A stretch of DNA of 39,683 nt from Candidatus Desulfofervidus auxilii (GTDB lineage Bacteria; Desulfobacterota; Desulfofervidia; Desulfofervidales; Desulfofervidaceae), in NCBI GenBank assembly GCA_030262725.1, contig JAJSZS010000017.1:1-39683 (forward strand). The letters run 5' to 3'. Numbering within the stretch: the stretch's first letter is position 1; each line of letters opens with the position of its first letter. The notes under the pieces were generated by a model. The model had not been told where the DNA came from, made no database searches, and saw only the letters and a program-made list of their open reading frames with translations. This document shows positions 18,100 through 27,357 of this stretch, in pieces. The position numbers and the translations under genes are program-made.

Positions 18100-18461
18100 T
18101 ATCTTCCCCAGATGAGAAGGAATATTCCCAGAGTATAACTTAATAAACCACAAAGTTTATAGCCATTCTCACCCATATTTACCCATTTATTAACAAGATT
18201 TTGAGCCAATCGAGGTTTTAATAAATAAAAAATCCCTTTAAAACAAGTTAGGATTCCTAAAATAAAAACATACCAAAAAACTTTCGCTTTAAATGAGGCA
18301 GCAATAAGAAATATACCAATAATAAATATTATGATCCCTAAAAATTGGAAATTTTTAGTTAAAAATTTTTGAAAAAGAGCTTTAACAGTTTGTGGCTTTA
18401 AAATACTAATTAGACCAAAAATCACACAAAGCAATCCAATAACCCATATTATTACTTTCAT
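18099..18461 (-). CDS. Small membrane protein with internal duplication
   Basis: 120 residues with four hydrophobic segments (about 3-21, 42-58, 62-82, 103-118). The two halves are alike: each is a helix ending in 'LKP' (ISILKP at about 18-23, YLLKP at about 78-82), a basic-amphipathic stretch (TVKALFQKFLTK; LAQNLVNKWVN), then a second helix (LGIIIFIIGIFLI; LCGLLSYTLGIFLLI). This looks like an ancient duplication of a two-helix unit. Function unknown. It overlaps rarA upstream by 4 nt and hisH downstream by 1 nt. Confidence 0.7.
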   Translation of the reverse strand: MKVIIWVIGLLCVIFGLISILKPQTVKALFQKFLTKNFQFLGIIIFIIGIFLIAASFKAKVFWYVFILGILTCFKGIFYLLKPRLAQNLVNKWVNMGENGYKLCGLLSYTLGIFLLIWGR

Positions 18462-19759
18462 TTATCTTCTCCCCACCATTTTTTTAAGCGAGCTTTTATC
18501 AAACGTTCATATCCCCTGTTAGTAGGATAATAATAACGTTTTTTTTGAAGTAAAGGTGGCAAATATTTTTGTTTTACATGACCTTCTGGATAATCATGAG
18601 GATATTTGTATGTAATACCATAACCTAGTTTTTGCATAAGAGGAGTTGGGGCATTACGTAAATGGAGTGGAACAGATAGACTACCATAATCTTTAACATC
18701 TTTTTGAGCAAGTTCATGAGCAGTTAAGACAGCATTACTTTTAGGAGCAGTAGCAAGATAAATAACCGCCTGCACAATATTTAAAACACCTTCAGGCATA
18801 CCTACTGCTTGAAATGCATTTAGAGCAGAAACAGCTACTTGAATAGCTTGAGGATCAGCATTACCTATATCCTCTGAAGCAAAAATGAGCATACGTCTTA
18901 AAATATATAAAGGGTCTTCTCCAGCCTCAAGCATCCTTTCCAACCAATATACAGCCGCATCAGGATCACTACCTCGCATACTTTTGATAAATGCAGAAAT
19001 GAGGTGATAATGCTCATCTCCACTGCGATCATAACGTAGAGTTATATTCCCTAATACAGTTTTTAATGTTTCTAAAGAAATTACTTTTATCCCTTTTTCA
19101 ATTTGAGCAAAATCTATAGACAATTCCAATGCTCTTAAAGCCACTCTAGCATCTCCTTGTGAAGCATTAATAAGCAAATTTAAAACATCTTTTTCTAAAT
19201 GTATTGGAAAACAAAATCCTGTTTTTAATGCTCTTTCTAAAATTATTGTTAGTTCTTTAGGAGATAGTGAATAAAATGGCAATACTTTACATCGAGAAAG
19301 GAGTGGGGCTGTTAAATAAAAAGAAGGATTTTCTGTAGTAGTAGCAAGCAAAATAATAATACCTTTTTCAAGATAAGGTAAAAAAGCATCTTGTTGAGCA
19401 CGATTAAACCGATGAATTTCATCAACAAAAAGTATTGTAGGTTGTTTACCTTCTTTCCACTTTCTTTCTGCCAATTGCATAATTTGTTTAATCTCTTTTA
19501 TACTTGCAGTTACAGCAGAAAATGATGCTGAAGGATAACCAAAATGCAATTGAAGCAATCTAGCAAGAGTGGTTTTACCAGTACCTGGTGGTCCCCAAAA
19601 AATAAGAGAACAAAGTTTTTTTTCTTTTAACAAACCATTGATAAAATCCATAAGATGTCTCTGACCTACAAATTCTTTCAAATTTTTAGGACGTATTCTT
19701 TCAGCAAGTGGTAAATAATCTTCTTTCTGTATTTGTTTAAATTCTAACTTCCCCAGCAT
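18458..19759 (-). CDS. rarA: Replication-associated recombination protein A (RarA/MgsA)
   Basis: 433-residue AAA+ ATPase of the RarA/Mgs1/WRNIP1 family, acting at stalled replication forks and in clamp-loader-like DNA transactions. PLAERIRPKNLKEFVGQ leads into Walker A GPPGTGKT (56-63) and Walker B ILFVDEIHR (109-117), then sensor TTENPSF and the C-terminal tetramerisation part (SDVPLHL-like LSVPLHLRNAPTPLM; YKYPHDYPEGHV). Length and motifs are normal. Its start overlaps the nadK end by 16 nt, so the ribosome binding site lies inside nadK. Confidence 0.93.
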   Translation of the reverse strand: MLGKLEFKQIQKEDYLPLAERIRPKNLKEFVGQRHLMDFINGLLKEKKLCSLIFWGPPGTGKTTLARLLQLHFGYPSASFSAVTASIKEIKQIMQLAERKWKEGKQPTILFVDEIHRFNRAQQDAFLPYLEKGIIILLATTTENPSFYLTAPLLSRCKVLPFYSLSPKELTIILERALKTGFCFPIHLEKDVLNLLINASQGDARVALRALELSIDFAQIEKGIKVISLETLKTVLGNITLRYDRSGDEHYHLISAFIKSMRGSDPDAAVYWLERMLEAGEDPLYILRRMLIFASEDIGNADPQAIQVAVSALNAFQAVGMPEGVLNIVQAVIYLATAPKSNAVLTAHELAQKDVKDYGSLSVPLHLRNAPTPLMQKLGYGITYKYPHDYPEGHVKQKYLPPLLQKKRYYYPTNRGYERLIKARLKKWWGEDK

Positions 19760-20541
19760 AATTTTTGATTTAATGTTTGAAAATATTTAGGATTTTCTAT
19801 TAAATATACAGGACTTGAAGACTTTTTAATCTCTACTTTGTCCCCCACTTTAAGAGGTTTAAAAACTTGACCATCAAATACTACTCTAATACCTTCACCA
19901 CCTTTTTCCAATTTTACACTTATTGTATCTTCAGGAGAAAGTACTAAAGAACGTTGTACAAGATGAAAAGGACAAACAGAAGTTAATACTAATACATCTA
20001 AAGTAGGGTAGATAATAGGACCACCAGCAGAAAGTGAATAGGCTGTAGAACCAGTAGGAGTAGCAACAATAAGACCATCTGCTCGAAAGGAAATTACTCT
20101 TTGCCCTTTTACTTCTACTGAAAGAGTAATTAAACGAGTAAATGCCCCTCTTTCTATTGCCACTTCATTTAAAGCCATAAAAGGGCCTTCTACTTTACCT
20201 TCTTTCGAAATAACAATACCTTCTAATGTCATCCTTTTTTCCACAAGCCGTTTTCCTGCAAGAACTTCTTTTACAATTGCTTGCCCTTCTTCCTTACTAC
20301 CTGCAGTAAGAAAACCTAATTCTCCCCAATTTATTCCTAAAATAGGTATCTTCCTTGGCCATATCAATCTAGCAGCATGAAGTAAAGAACCATCTCCACC
20401 CAAAACAATAACTAGATCAAGATTGTCAGGAAATGGTGGGTAAAAAACCTTATATCCTTCTTTTTCTAGCCAGATTTTCCATTCTGCTGCTTTTTTTTCA
20501 GTTTCACTATCTTTTTGATAATAGATGCCTAATTTTTTCAT
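19744..20541 (-). CDS. nadK: NAD kinase
   Basis: Phosphorylates NAD+ to NADP+. 265 residues: the catalytic GGDGS at 48-52 (VIVLGGDGSLLHAAR), NE motif (ALNEVAIERG), and the C-terminal ADGLIVATPTGSTAYSLSAG that binds NAD. Typical length. It overlaps rarA at its 3' end and follows the ABC permease genes after a 45-nt gap. The gap shows no clear hairpin terminator, so it may be read with the upstream export genes or from a weak promoter there. Confidence 0.95.
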   Translation of the reverse strand: MKKLGIYYQKDSETEKKAAEWKIWLEKEGYKVFYPPFPDNLDLVIVLGGDGSLLHAARLIWPRKIPILGINWGELGFLTAGSKEEGQAIVKEVLAGKRLVEKRMTLEGIVISKEGKVEGPFMALNEVAIERGAFTRLITLSVEVKGQRVISFRADGLIVATPTGSTAYSLSAGGPIIYPTLDVLVLTSVCPFHLVQRSLVLSPEDTISVKLEKGGEGIRVVFDGQVFKPLKVGDKVEIKKSSSPVYLIENPKYFQTLNQKLCWGS

Positions 20542-20586
20542 TTCAAAATTTTATGATATACGCAGTTTTTTAAAAAAGTCAACAAA

Positions 20587-21804
20587 TTATCCTTGAAATG
20601 CTTTTAAAGGTGGTAAAGAAGCAGCTAAATAGGCAGGATAAACTCCAGCTATTATACCAAGTCCTAAACTAATAATTATAGATAAAATAATTTGAATAAA
20701 ACTTAAAACTAATGGAATATTAGCAATAAAACTTACAGTCCAGGCAATCATCAAACCTAAAATTATTCCTCCTATCCCTCCACTAAAAGAAATAAATATA
20801 GCTTCTCCTAAAAATTGTAATAGAATATCTATTTTTTTTGCTCCTACTGCCCGACGAATACCTATTTCATAATATCTTTCTGCAACAGAAAGAAGCATTA
20901 AGGCAAAAATACCTATACCACCAATAATAAAGGAAATAATTGCAGCCATTTTGCTTAAAAGGGAAACAAGAGCAAGTCCTTTTTCTTTTGTTTCAGTTAA
21001 ATCTTTTAATGCATAAATAGTAAAATCATCTGCTTCTAAAGGGCCTATTTTATGTCTTTGACGTAAAAGATTTTTTATATCTTCTTTTATTCTTAGCATA
21101 TCTTTTTCATTAACAGTTTCTATTAAAATAGCAGAAAGATAATCTACATTTAAGAATCGAGTCATAACAGTCTTAAGAGGAAGATAAATTACATTATCTA
21201 AATCTTCGCCTGCTAAATCAGCACCCTTTGGTGCCAATACTCCAATAATCTCACAGGGTACACGTCTGATTAAAAGAGTCTTTCCAAAAACCCCCTTTTC
21301 ATTAAAAAGTGTTTTCCAAACTTTATAGCCTAAGACTACTTTTCTTAAACCTAATTTTTCTTCCTCTTTATTAAAAAAACGCCCTTCTTCAAGCATCAAA
21401 TTTCTTAAATCTTTAATCTCATTTGTAGCACCAATAAGCTTTGTCCACATTATTGTCCCTTTATATCTTAAAGGAAACATTGCTTCAACCAAAGGCACAA
21501 CTCTTTTAACACCATTTATTGTCATTTTAATTGCTTTTGCATCATTAAGTTTTAAAGTTTGAGCAGTGCTAAATTGGCGTATACCTCGTCCTGTGATTCT
21601 TACTTCACCAGCTCGAACAACAACAAGATTTGGTCCAAATTTTTCCAATGTATTTTTTATTTGTTTTTTCATAGCTATTGAAATATGACTTACTGTTACT
21701 AATGCCAAAATACCAAAAAGAACACCAAGCATAGAAAGCAATGTCCGTCGTTTGTGAAGAATTAATACTTGAAAAATATTTTTTAAAAAAATTTTATTTT
21801 TCAT
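20587..21804 (-). CDS. MacB/FtsX-like ABC transporter permease (second copy)
   Basis: 405 residues: an N-terminal membrane helix (about 20-42), a large periplasmic MacB-PCD-type domain (about 45-270) and three C-terminal helices (about 285-310, 335-360, 370-395) containing GIRRAVGAKKIDILLQFL, the FtsX cytoplasmic-loop motif. No ATPase domain is attached. Its ATG overlaps the preceding permease by 4 nt. With its neighbour it probably forms a heterodimeric membrane part of a MacAB-TolC-like exporter. Confidence 0.88.
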   Translation of the reverse strand: MKNKIFLKNIFQVLILHKRRTLLSMLGVLFGILALVTVSHISIAMKKQIKNTLEKFGPNLVVVRAGEVRITGRGIRQFSTAQTLKLNDAKAIKMTINGVKRVVPLVEAMFPLRYKGTIMWTKLIGATNEIKDLRNLMLEEGRFFNKEEEKLGLRKVVLGYKVWKTLFNEKGVFGKTLLIRRVPCEIIGVLAPKGADLAGEDLDNVIYLPLKTVMTRFLNVDYLSAILIETVNEKDMLRIKEDIKNLLRQRHKIGPLEADDFTIYALKDLTETKEKGLALVSLLSKMAAIISFIIGGIGIFALMLLSVAERYYEIGIRRAVGAKKIDILLQFLGEAIFISFSGGIGGIILGLMIAWTVSFIANIPLVLSFIQIILSIIISLGLGIIAGVYPAYLAASLPPLKAFQG

Positions 21805-23021
21805 CCTCTAATAGCCTCAATTGGCTTTAAGTGAGCAGCTTTTAAGGCTGGCTTTAAACCTGAAAACAGACCTATTATTAAACTTAATCCTAATGCAAGC
21901 AACCAAACTTTTAAAGAAAAAAACATAGGTATTTTACCAAATTTTTCTAAAATTATTCCTCCAATTAATGCAAATATCATTCCCAATCCACCACCTAGAA
22001 GTGTTGTAAAAATAATTTCTGTTAAAAAAGAAAAAGCAATATGAATCTTTTTTGCACCATATGCTCTTTTGATACCAATCTCTTTAGCCCTTTGTCTTAT
22101 AGCTAAATAGGAAAGATTTGCTAAAATGAATCCTCCTACTATAAGAGCAATAAAACCAGCTGTACCTAAAAACAATATAAGACTTCCAGAAAATATTTTT
22201 AAAAATTGCCATACTTCTTCTGCTGTAAACATTCGAAAATCATCTTCTTCAATAGGGCCTAATTGATGAAGATATCTCAAAAGTTTACGAATATTTTCTG
22301 CTGTTTGTTTTAAATCACTATGTGTGCGAACCCGAATAAGATTTATATACTTATCTTCATTTAAAAAACGATCCATAACTGTAGTTAATGGCATGACTAC
22401 TCTATCATCCAAATGTTTTCTTCCAGTTGCCCCTCCCCTTTCTGCAAGCACACCTATTACTTTTACTGGACGTCCATTAATAATAATAGTTTGACCTATA
22501 GGAGAATCATTTCCAAAAATTTCATTTTTTACCTTAATTCCTAATACTGCTACCATTCTTTTAAAAGCAACATCCTCTTTTGTAAAAGCACTTCCTTCTA
22601 TTATTGACCATTTCCAAGAGGGAAAATAATCAGGTATTGTACCTAAGAGTACTCTGGTTTCCCATTTTTTATTTTTGTACTTAACAAGAACTGATCTTAC
22701 AAACACCATAGGTATTACTTCATAAACACCAGAAATATGATGTTTAATAGCATTTACATCATCTAAAGTAAGTGTATAAGTATGCTGACGTATCTCTTTC
22801 TTTTCACCTCCTCCAATTATTAAAATAGCATCTGGCCCAAAAATACCAAATATTTTATAAGCTTTTTTATTGGCGCCTTCAGTAGCTGCGATAATTAATG
22901 CCATAGTACCAACACCAAGAGAAATACTTAAAATAGAGAAAAAAAACCTTAATCGATAAAAAGAAATTGAGGCAAAAATTTCTCGTAAAAAAAGATATAA
23001 TTTAATAAAAAATTTTCCCAT
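21801..23021 (-). CDS. MacB/FtsX-like ABC transporter permease (first copy)
   Basis: 406 residues with the same plan as the next gene: one N-terminal helix (about 28-46), a periplasmic domain carrying VIPMVFVRSVLVKY and GRPVKVIGVLAERGG, and a three-helix C-terminus with GIKRAYGAKKIHIAFSFL and a final LKPALKAAHLKPIEAIRG. It overlaps the ATPase gene by 20 nt. The two permeases are clear paralogues (PxEEDDF near residues 240-260 in this copy, PLEADDF in the other), so the pump uses two different permease subunits in place of a fused MacB homodimer. Confidence 0.88.
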   Translation of the reverse strand: MGKFFIKLYLFLREIFASISFYRLRFFFSILSISLGVGTMALIIAATEGANKKAYKIFGIFGPDAILIIGGGEKKEIRQHTYTLTLDDVNAIKHHISGVYEVIPMVFVRSVLVKYKNKKWETRVLLGTIPDYFPSWKWSIIEGSAFTKEDVAFKRMVAVLGIKVKNEIFGNDSPIGQTIIINGRPVKVIGVLAERGGATGRKHLDDRVVMPLTTVMDRFLNEDKYINLIRVRTHSDLKQTAENIRKLLRYLHQLGPIEEDDFRMFTAEEVWQFLKIFSGSLILFLGTAGFIALIVGGFILANLSYLAIRQRAKEIGIKRAYGAKKIHIAFSFLTEIIFTTLLGGGLGMIFALIGGIILEKFGKIPMFFSLKVWLLALGLSLIIGLFSGLKPALKAAHLKPIEAIRG

Positions 23022-23670
23022 CTTTTATTTTTACAATTCTTTTTGCCCTTGCTGCCATTTCTGGATCATGAGTAACAAGGATAATGGTCTTTCCTTCTTT
23101 ATTTAATTGTTCAAATATGTCCATTATGCTATTAGCAGTTTGATAATCAAGCTGACCTGTAGGTTCATCAGCTAATATAATTTCAGGATCATTAATAAGG
23201 GCACGTGCAATAGCTACTCGCTGTTGTTCTCCACCTGAAAGTTGAGAAGGTTTACTTGAATAGCGTCCAGAGAGTCCAACTTTATCTAATAAAATTTTTG
23301 CTCTTTGTTTGGGTTTGGGAAAACTTTTATTACTATAAAGCAAGGGCAAAAGCACATTTTCTAAAGCATTTAAATATTCTATTAAATAAAATTGTTGAAA
23401 TACAAAACCAATATAAGCATTTCTTAATTGAGAAAGTTTTTCATCCTCTAATTGATTTACTAATTCCCCCATAAGATAATATTCTCCGCTAGTAGGTATA
23501 TCCATAAGACCAATGATATTTAAAAGTGTACTTTTGCCAGATCCTGAAACACCCATAATAGCAAGAAACTCTCCTTTTTCTACATCTAAATTAATACCTT
23601 TAAGTACCTCTATTTTTCTTTCTCCTAATGTGTATATTTTTTTTATATTTTTCAAAGAAATAATAGGCAT
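23002..23670 (-). CDS. ABC transporter ATPase (MacB/LolD type)
   Basis: About 222 residues. Walker A GVSGSGKST (about 40-48), Q loop VFQQFYLIEYLNALENV, signature LSGGEQQRVAIARAL (about 144-158), Walker B IILADEPTGQLD and switch VTHDPEMAARA. The FQ-FYLI/L-ENV region is typical of the MacB/LolD/FtsE group that drives FtsX-type permeases. The start chosen is ATG at 23668-23670, overlapping the TGA of the fusion-protein gene by one base; a GTG one codon upstream is equally open. Confidence 0.93.
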   Translation of the reverse strand: MPIISLKNIKKIYTLGERKIEVLKGINLDVEKGEFLAIMGVSGSGKSTLLNIIGLMDIPTSGEYYLMGELVNQLEDEKLSQLRNAYIGFVFQQFYLIEYLNALENVLLPLLYSNKSFPKPKQRAKILLDKVGLSGRYSSKPSQLSGGEQQRVAIARALINDPEIILADEPTGQLDYQTANSIMDIFEQLNKEGKTIILVTHDPEMAARAKRIVKIKDGKIFY

Positions 23671-24884
23671 CACCTTTTAGGTAGGGAAAAATCAATTGCA
23701 ATTTCATCACCTTCTTTTAAACCAGAAAGGACTTCTATTTCTTTTTCTCCACGTGCACCAATTTTTACTGATATAGGTATAAGTTTATTTTTCTCTACCC
23801 GATAAACTACAGGCTTTCCTTCTTCAAATTTTAGAGCTTCTTTAGGAATAAGAAGTACATTCTTTTTTACCTCTGTTATAATTTTAGCATGAACAGTCAT
23901 CTCTGGACGAATAAATTTTGCATCTTCTGGAGAAACTTTAACAATGGCTAAATAATAAACAATATTTTCCTTTACTTCTGGTTCTGGATATATAGTAGAG
24001 ATTTTTCCAAAAAACCATTTATCAGGATAGGCATCTACATAATAATGAACTTCTTTTCCTGGAGTAACTAAGCCAATATCTGTTTCATCTACATAAAGCC
24101 ATATTTCTAATTTAGTAGGATCTATAAGGGTAATCAAATTAGGAGCTGTAAGACCTGCTACTACAGTTTCACCTTGTTGTGTTGAAACTTGAGATACATA
24201 TCCAGAAATAGGAGCATAAATTCTAGTATAAGAAAGTTGGACTTCAAGGCTTTTTATCCTTTCTTTTTTTTCAGCAATTTCAGCAAGTAATGCCTGACGT
24301 TTCCTTTTATATTCTTCTTTAAGACGTTCAAGTGTTTTTAAAGCTACTTGATATTCTGCCCAAGCAATGTCTCTTTCCTTACGTGCCCTATCAACACTAT
24401 CTTGAGTAGTAAAATCTTGCTTTAATAACATTTCTTCTCTAGATAAATTTAATTTGGCATATTCATAACGAGCTTTAGCTGCCTGAATACGAGCTTTTTG
24501 CTCTTCAATTCTTAAAGGATAAGTAGTATCAATCAAGCGAAGTTGTGCTTCTGTATTTTTAAGGCTTGCTTTTGCGCTATTTAAATTTGCTAAAATCTCT
24601 CTGTCATCAATTTTAGCTAATAACTCCCCTTTTTTTACATAATCTCCTACTTGATAAGGCAAATAGGTAAGAAGACCAGTAGCTCGAGTACCTACTTTTA
24701 CAATTGCCCCTACTTGAGGTTTAACAATACCTGTCTCTTCTACAAAAATAGTTAAATTACCGCGAAAAACTTTGGCTGTTTTTATAATCTTTGGCTTTGT
24801 TGGCTTTTGCAAAAAGAAAATAATTATTGTTATGATGATAATTATTATGAAGCTAGAAAGAAAAAATTTTTTCATTAAATTCAC
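23670..24884 (-). CDS. Periplasmic membrane fusion protein (MacA/HlyD type)
   Basis: 404 residues. An N-terminal anchor helix (about 7-25, isoleucine-rich) is followed by a biotinyl-lipoyl half-motif (VGDYVKKGELLAKIDDREI), a long coiled-coil hairpin (about 80-205, with many K/E heptads such as KERIKSLEVQLSY), the second lipoyl half (IYAPISGYVSQVSTQQGETV) and beta-barrel domains. It bridges the inner-membrane permeases and the outer-membrane TolC protein. GTG start at 24882-24884 in a GTGA overlap with tolC; an ATG three codons inside is the alternative. Confidence 0.9.
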   Translation of the reverse strand: MNLMKKFFLSSFIIIIIITIIIFFLQKPTKPKIIKTAKVFRGNLTIFVEETGIVKPQVGAIVKVGTRATGLLTYLPYQVGDYVKKGELLAKIDDREILANLNSAKASLKNTEAQLRLIDTTYPLRIEEQKARIQAAKARYEYAKLNLSREEMLLKQDFTTQDSVDRARKERDIAWAEYQVALKTLERLKEEYKRKRQALLAEIAEKKERIKSLEVQLSYTRIYAPISGYVSQVSTQQGETVVAGLTAPNLITLIDPTKLEIWLYVDETDIGLVTPGKEVHYYVDAYPDKWFFGKISTIYPEPEVKENIVYYLAIVKVSPEDAKFIRPEMTVHAKIITEVKKNVLLIPKEALKFEEGKPVVYRVEKNKLIPISVKIGARGEKEIEVLSGLKEGDEIAIDFSLPKR

Positions 24885-26149
24885 TTTGGAATTTCGGCAA
24901 ATACTGCTTTTTCTAAAGCACTAATAGCAATATTATAATTTAATATTTGTTCTACCCATTTAACCTTACTTTCTGCTAGATTCATTTCTGCTTGAATAAG
25001 AGAAATAATATCACCTTTCCCTACCTTGTATTCACCATAAGCCTGATTGTAATTTACTTCTGCTTCCTTTACTAATTCAGCAGCTATATTCATATTAGCA
25101 AATGCTAATTCTAAATCTTTATAAGCTTGATAAATTTCTAAAGAAATTTCTCGTTTAATCTCATCAAGCTTTGCCTGTTCTGCTTTTAGTGTCCGTCTTT
25201 GCGCACTCACTTTGTAATATCTACCTAAACCATCAAACAAATCATAAGAAAGACTTACGAGAAATACAGCTTCTTTTTCTCCTAATGCTGGTTCATTATC
25301 AAATCGATAAAAACTTAATTTTGTGTCAAGTTTTGGGAAATAAGCACTACGATATCCTTTTATAGCTACCTCTGCTTTTTTAACTTCAAGAAGCTGTTTT
25401 TTTATTTCTGGACGATACTTAAAAGCCATTTCTTTTAAAACAGAAAAATTAACATTTATCCATTTATGATTTAGCTTCCCTTCTAAAGTTATAGATTTAT
25501 TTAAAGGCCAGCCTATTAAACTATTTAAATCACCTTCTACTTTCTCAAGATCTTTTTTAGCAGTTAATGTCTCCATACGGGCATTTGTATAACGTACTTG
25601 TGCTTGTGTGACATCAGATAACATTGCTACTCCTACTTTTCTTCTTGCCATTGCCAACTCATAATTTTTTTTAGCAATACTTTCTGCCTCCTTTCGCACT
25701 TCCCAAATTTTTTTCATAGCAAGACATTTATAAAAGGCTTTTTTAACTAAAAATTTTAAATCATTCTTTATTATTTCTATCTCTGCAATAGCCTGATCAA
25801 AAACAAAAGCACTTTGTTGCCTTTGACTCCAGCGATAACCACCATCAAATAATCTATAAGAAATTGTCAAACCAAACGTATATTGATTATCCCACAACCT
25901 TCCTATTGTATGCATAGAGCTCTCAAATGTACGTTCATATGAAAATTCTGAGGAAAGTGTAGGAAAATAAGGATCAAAGCTTGCTTTATAAAGAAATTGT
26001 GTCTTTTCTTTTAAATGAATTTTCTCTTTTAATGGAGGATATGTTTTCATTGCTAAAGAAATAGCTTGTTGTAAAGTAAGTGCCCATAAAGAAAAAGGAT
26101 AAAAAATAAAAATAAGAATAAATATTTTTGTTTTAAGGTCCTCAATCAT
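24881..26149 (-). CDS. TolC-family outer-membrane efflux protein
   Basis: 422 residues: a signal peptide (about 8-23, FILIFIFYPFSLWALT), then two homologous OEP repeats with long amphipathic helices and beta hairpins. Typical phrases are LTLQQAISLAMKTYPPLKEK at the start, SYRLFDGGYR in the first repeat and SYDLFDGLGRY in the second, both marking the outer-membrane strands. It forms the exit duct of the exporter encoded by the next four genes. Overlaps the upstream CNNM gene by ATGA. Confidence 0.9.
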   Translation of the reverse strand: MIEDLKTKIFILIFIFYPFSLWALTLQQAISLAMKTYPPLKEKIHLKEKTQFLYKASFDPYFPTLSSEFSYERTFESSMHTIGRLWDNQYTFGLTISYRLFDGGYRWSQRQQSAFVFDQAIAEIEIIKNDLKFLVKKAFYKCLAMKKIWEVRKEAESIAKKNYELAMARRKVGVAMLSDVTQAQVRYTNARMETLTAKKDLEKVEGDLNSLIGWPLNKSITLEGKLNHKWINVNFSVLKEMAFKYRPEIKKQLLEVKKAEVAIKGYRSAYFPKLDTKLSFYRFDNEPALGEKEAVFLVSLSYDLFDGLGRYYKVSAQRRTLKAEQAKLDEIKREISLEIYQAYKDLELAFANMNIAAELVKEAEVNYNQAYGEYKVGKGDIISLIQAEMNLAESKVKWVEQILNYNIAISALEKAVFAEIPK

Positions 26150-27357
26150 CTTCCAATAATCACTTCTACTTCTTCAACACATCTAGGATTAGCTCGACGG
26201 ATAATAAAAGTAAGATTATTATAATAAAATTTTTCTCCTACAGTTGGAATTTTCCCAAGATAATCTATGATAAAACCATTTAAAGTTTCATAATCTCCTT
26301 TAGGAAGGGTAAAAGGTAAATTTTCATTAATCTCATTTATTTCCATACGACCTTTAATTAAATATCTATTTTCACTTACTTTTTCAAAAAAGGACAATTC
26401 TCTCTCATCCTCATCCATTATCTCTCCAGTAATTACCTCTAAAAGGTCTTTAATAGTTACAATACCTACTGCCCCACCGTATTCATCTACTACCACTGCC
26501 AATGGCTGTTTTTCTCTTTGCATTTCCTTTAAAAGGACATGTACAGGTTTTGTTTCTGGTACAAAAAAGGCATTTCTCATATACGGTTTAATATTAGCTT
26601 TTAAGTCAGAAAAATTTATAAAATCATAATAGTGAATGATGCCAACAATATTATCTACTCTTTCTTTATAAACTGGCAATCGTGTGTAGCGATATTTAGA
26701 AAAAAGATCCAATGCCTCTTTTATAGTAGCTGTATCAGATATAGAGGTAACCTCAACAAGTGGTATCATTACCCTTTTAACAGCTATTTCTGTAAATGTA
26801 AATAGACGTCTTAATAGTTGGCGCTCTTTTAAAGTAAGAGCAATTTCTAATTCATCTTGTTGAAGTAAAAACTTTAATTCTTCTCTAGTAAAAAAAGAAG
26901 TTTTATGAAGTCCTTTACTGCCTGTTAACTTTAATAATTTTTCAGTAAAAAAAGAAAATACAATAACAAGAGGAGCTAAAAGAAAGCTGGCAGCTTTTAA
27001 ACCAATTGCTACTTTTGGAGCAATTATATTTGGATAACGACGACAGATAGTTTTAGGTATAACTTCACCAAATATCAAAAGAATAGGTGGCAATCCAAAA
27101 ATAGATAATATTTCCCCAGTTACTCCTAAATGTTTAATTAAAAAAGCAGTAGTAAAAGCAGTATTTGTAATAACACTTAAATTAGTACCAACAAGAGTAA
27201 CAGCCAAAAAATGGGCTGGTTGTTGTAGATATTTTAAAGCTTCCTTTGCCCCTTTAGCTTTTAGGTATTTTGGATCAGCTGAAACAATAGCAATTTCTGA
27301 ACCAGAAAAAAAACCTTCGCAAAAAAGCAGTATGAAAAAGAGAATAACTCCTATCAT
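26146..27357 (-). CDS. CNNM/CorC-type membrane protein with CBS pair (second copy)
   Basis: 403 residues: an N-terminal DUF21/CNNM membrane domain with about four helices (1-160; FCEGFFSGSEIAIVSA near the start), a CBS pair at about 195-315 (PLVEVTSISDTATIKEALDLF; RLPVYKERVDNIVGIIHYYDF; VDEYGGAVGIVTIKDLLEVI) and a C-terminal CorC/HlyC domain (about 325-400). Such proteins are linked to Mg2+/Co2+ efflux and were first named as hemolysin-like; the transported ion here is not known. Four-base overlap with both neighbours. Confidence 0.88.
   Translation of the reverse strand: MIGVILFFILLFCEGFFSGSEIAIVSADPKYLKAKGAKEALKYLQQPAHFLAVTLVGTNLSVITNTAFTTAFLIKHLGVTGEILSIFGLPPILLIFGEVIPKTICRRYPNIIAPKVAIGLKAASFLLAPLVIVFSFFTEKLLKLTGSKGLHKTSFFTREELKFLLQQDELEIALTLKERQLLRRLFTFTEIAVKRVMIPLVEVTSISDTATIKEALDLFSKYRYTRLPVYKERVDNIVGIIHYYDFINFSDLKANIKPYMRNAFFVPETKPVHVLLKEMQREKQPLAVVVDEYGGAVGIVTIKDLLEVITGEIMDEDERELSFFEKVSENRYLIKGRMEINEINENLPFTLPKGDYETLNGFIIDYLGKIPTVGEKFYYNNLTFIIRRANPRCVEEVEVIIGR

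Noticed and set aside
18100-18153. 18-codon N-terminal extension of HisH
   Set aside because: It lies inside the upstream membrane-protein gene, is unlike the family, and the TAATG overlap start gives the normal N-terminus.
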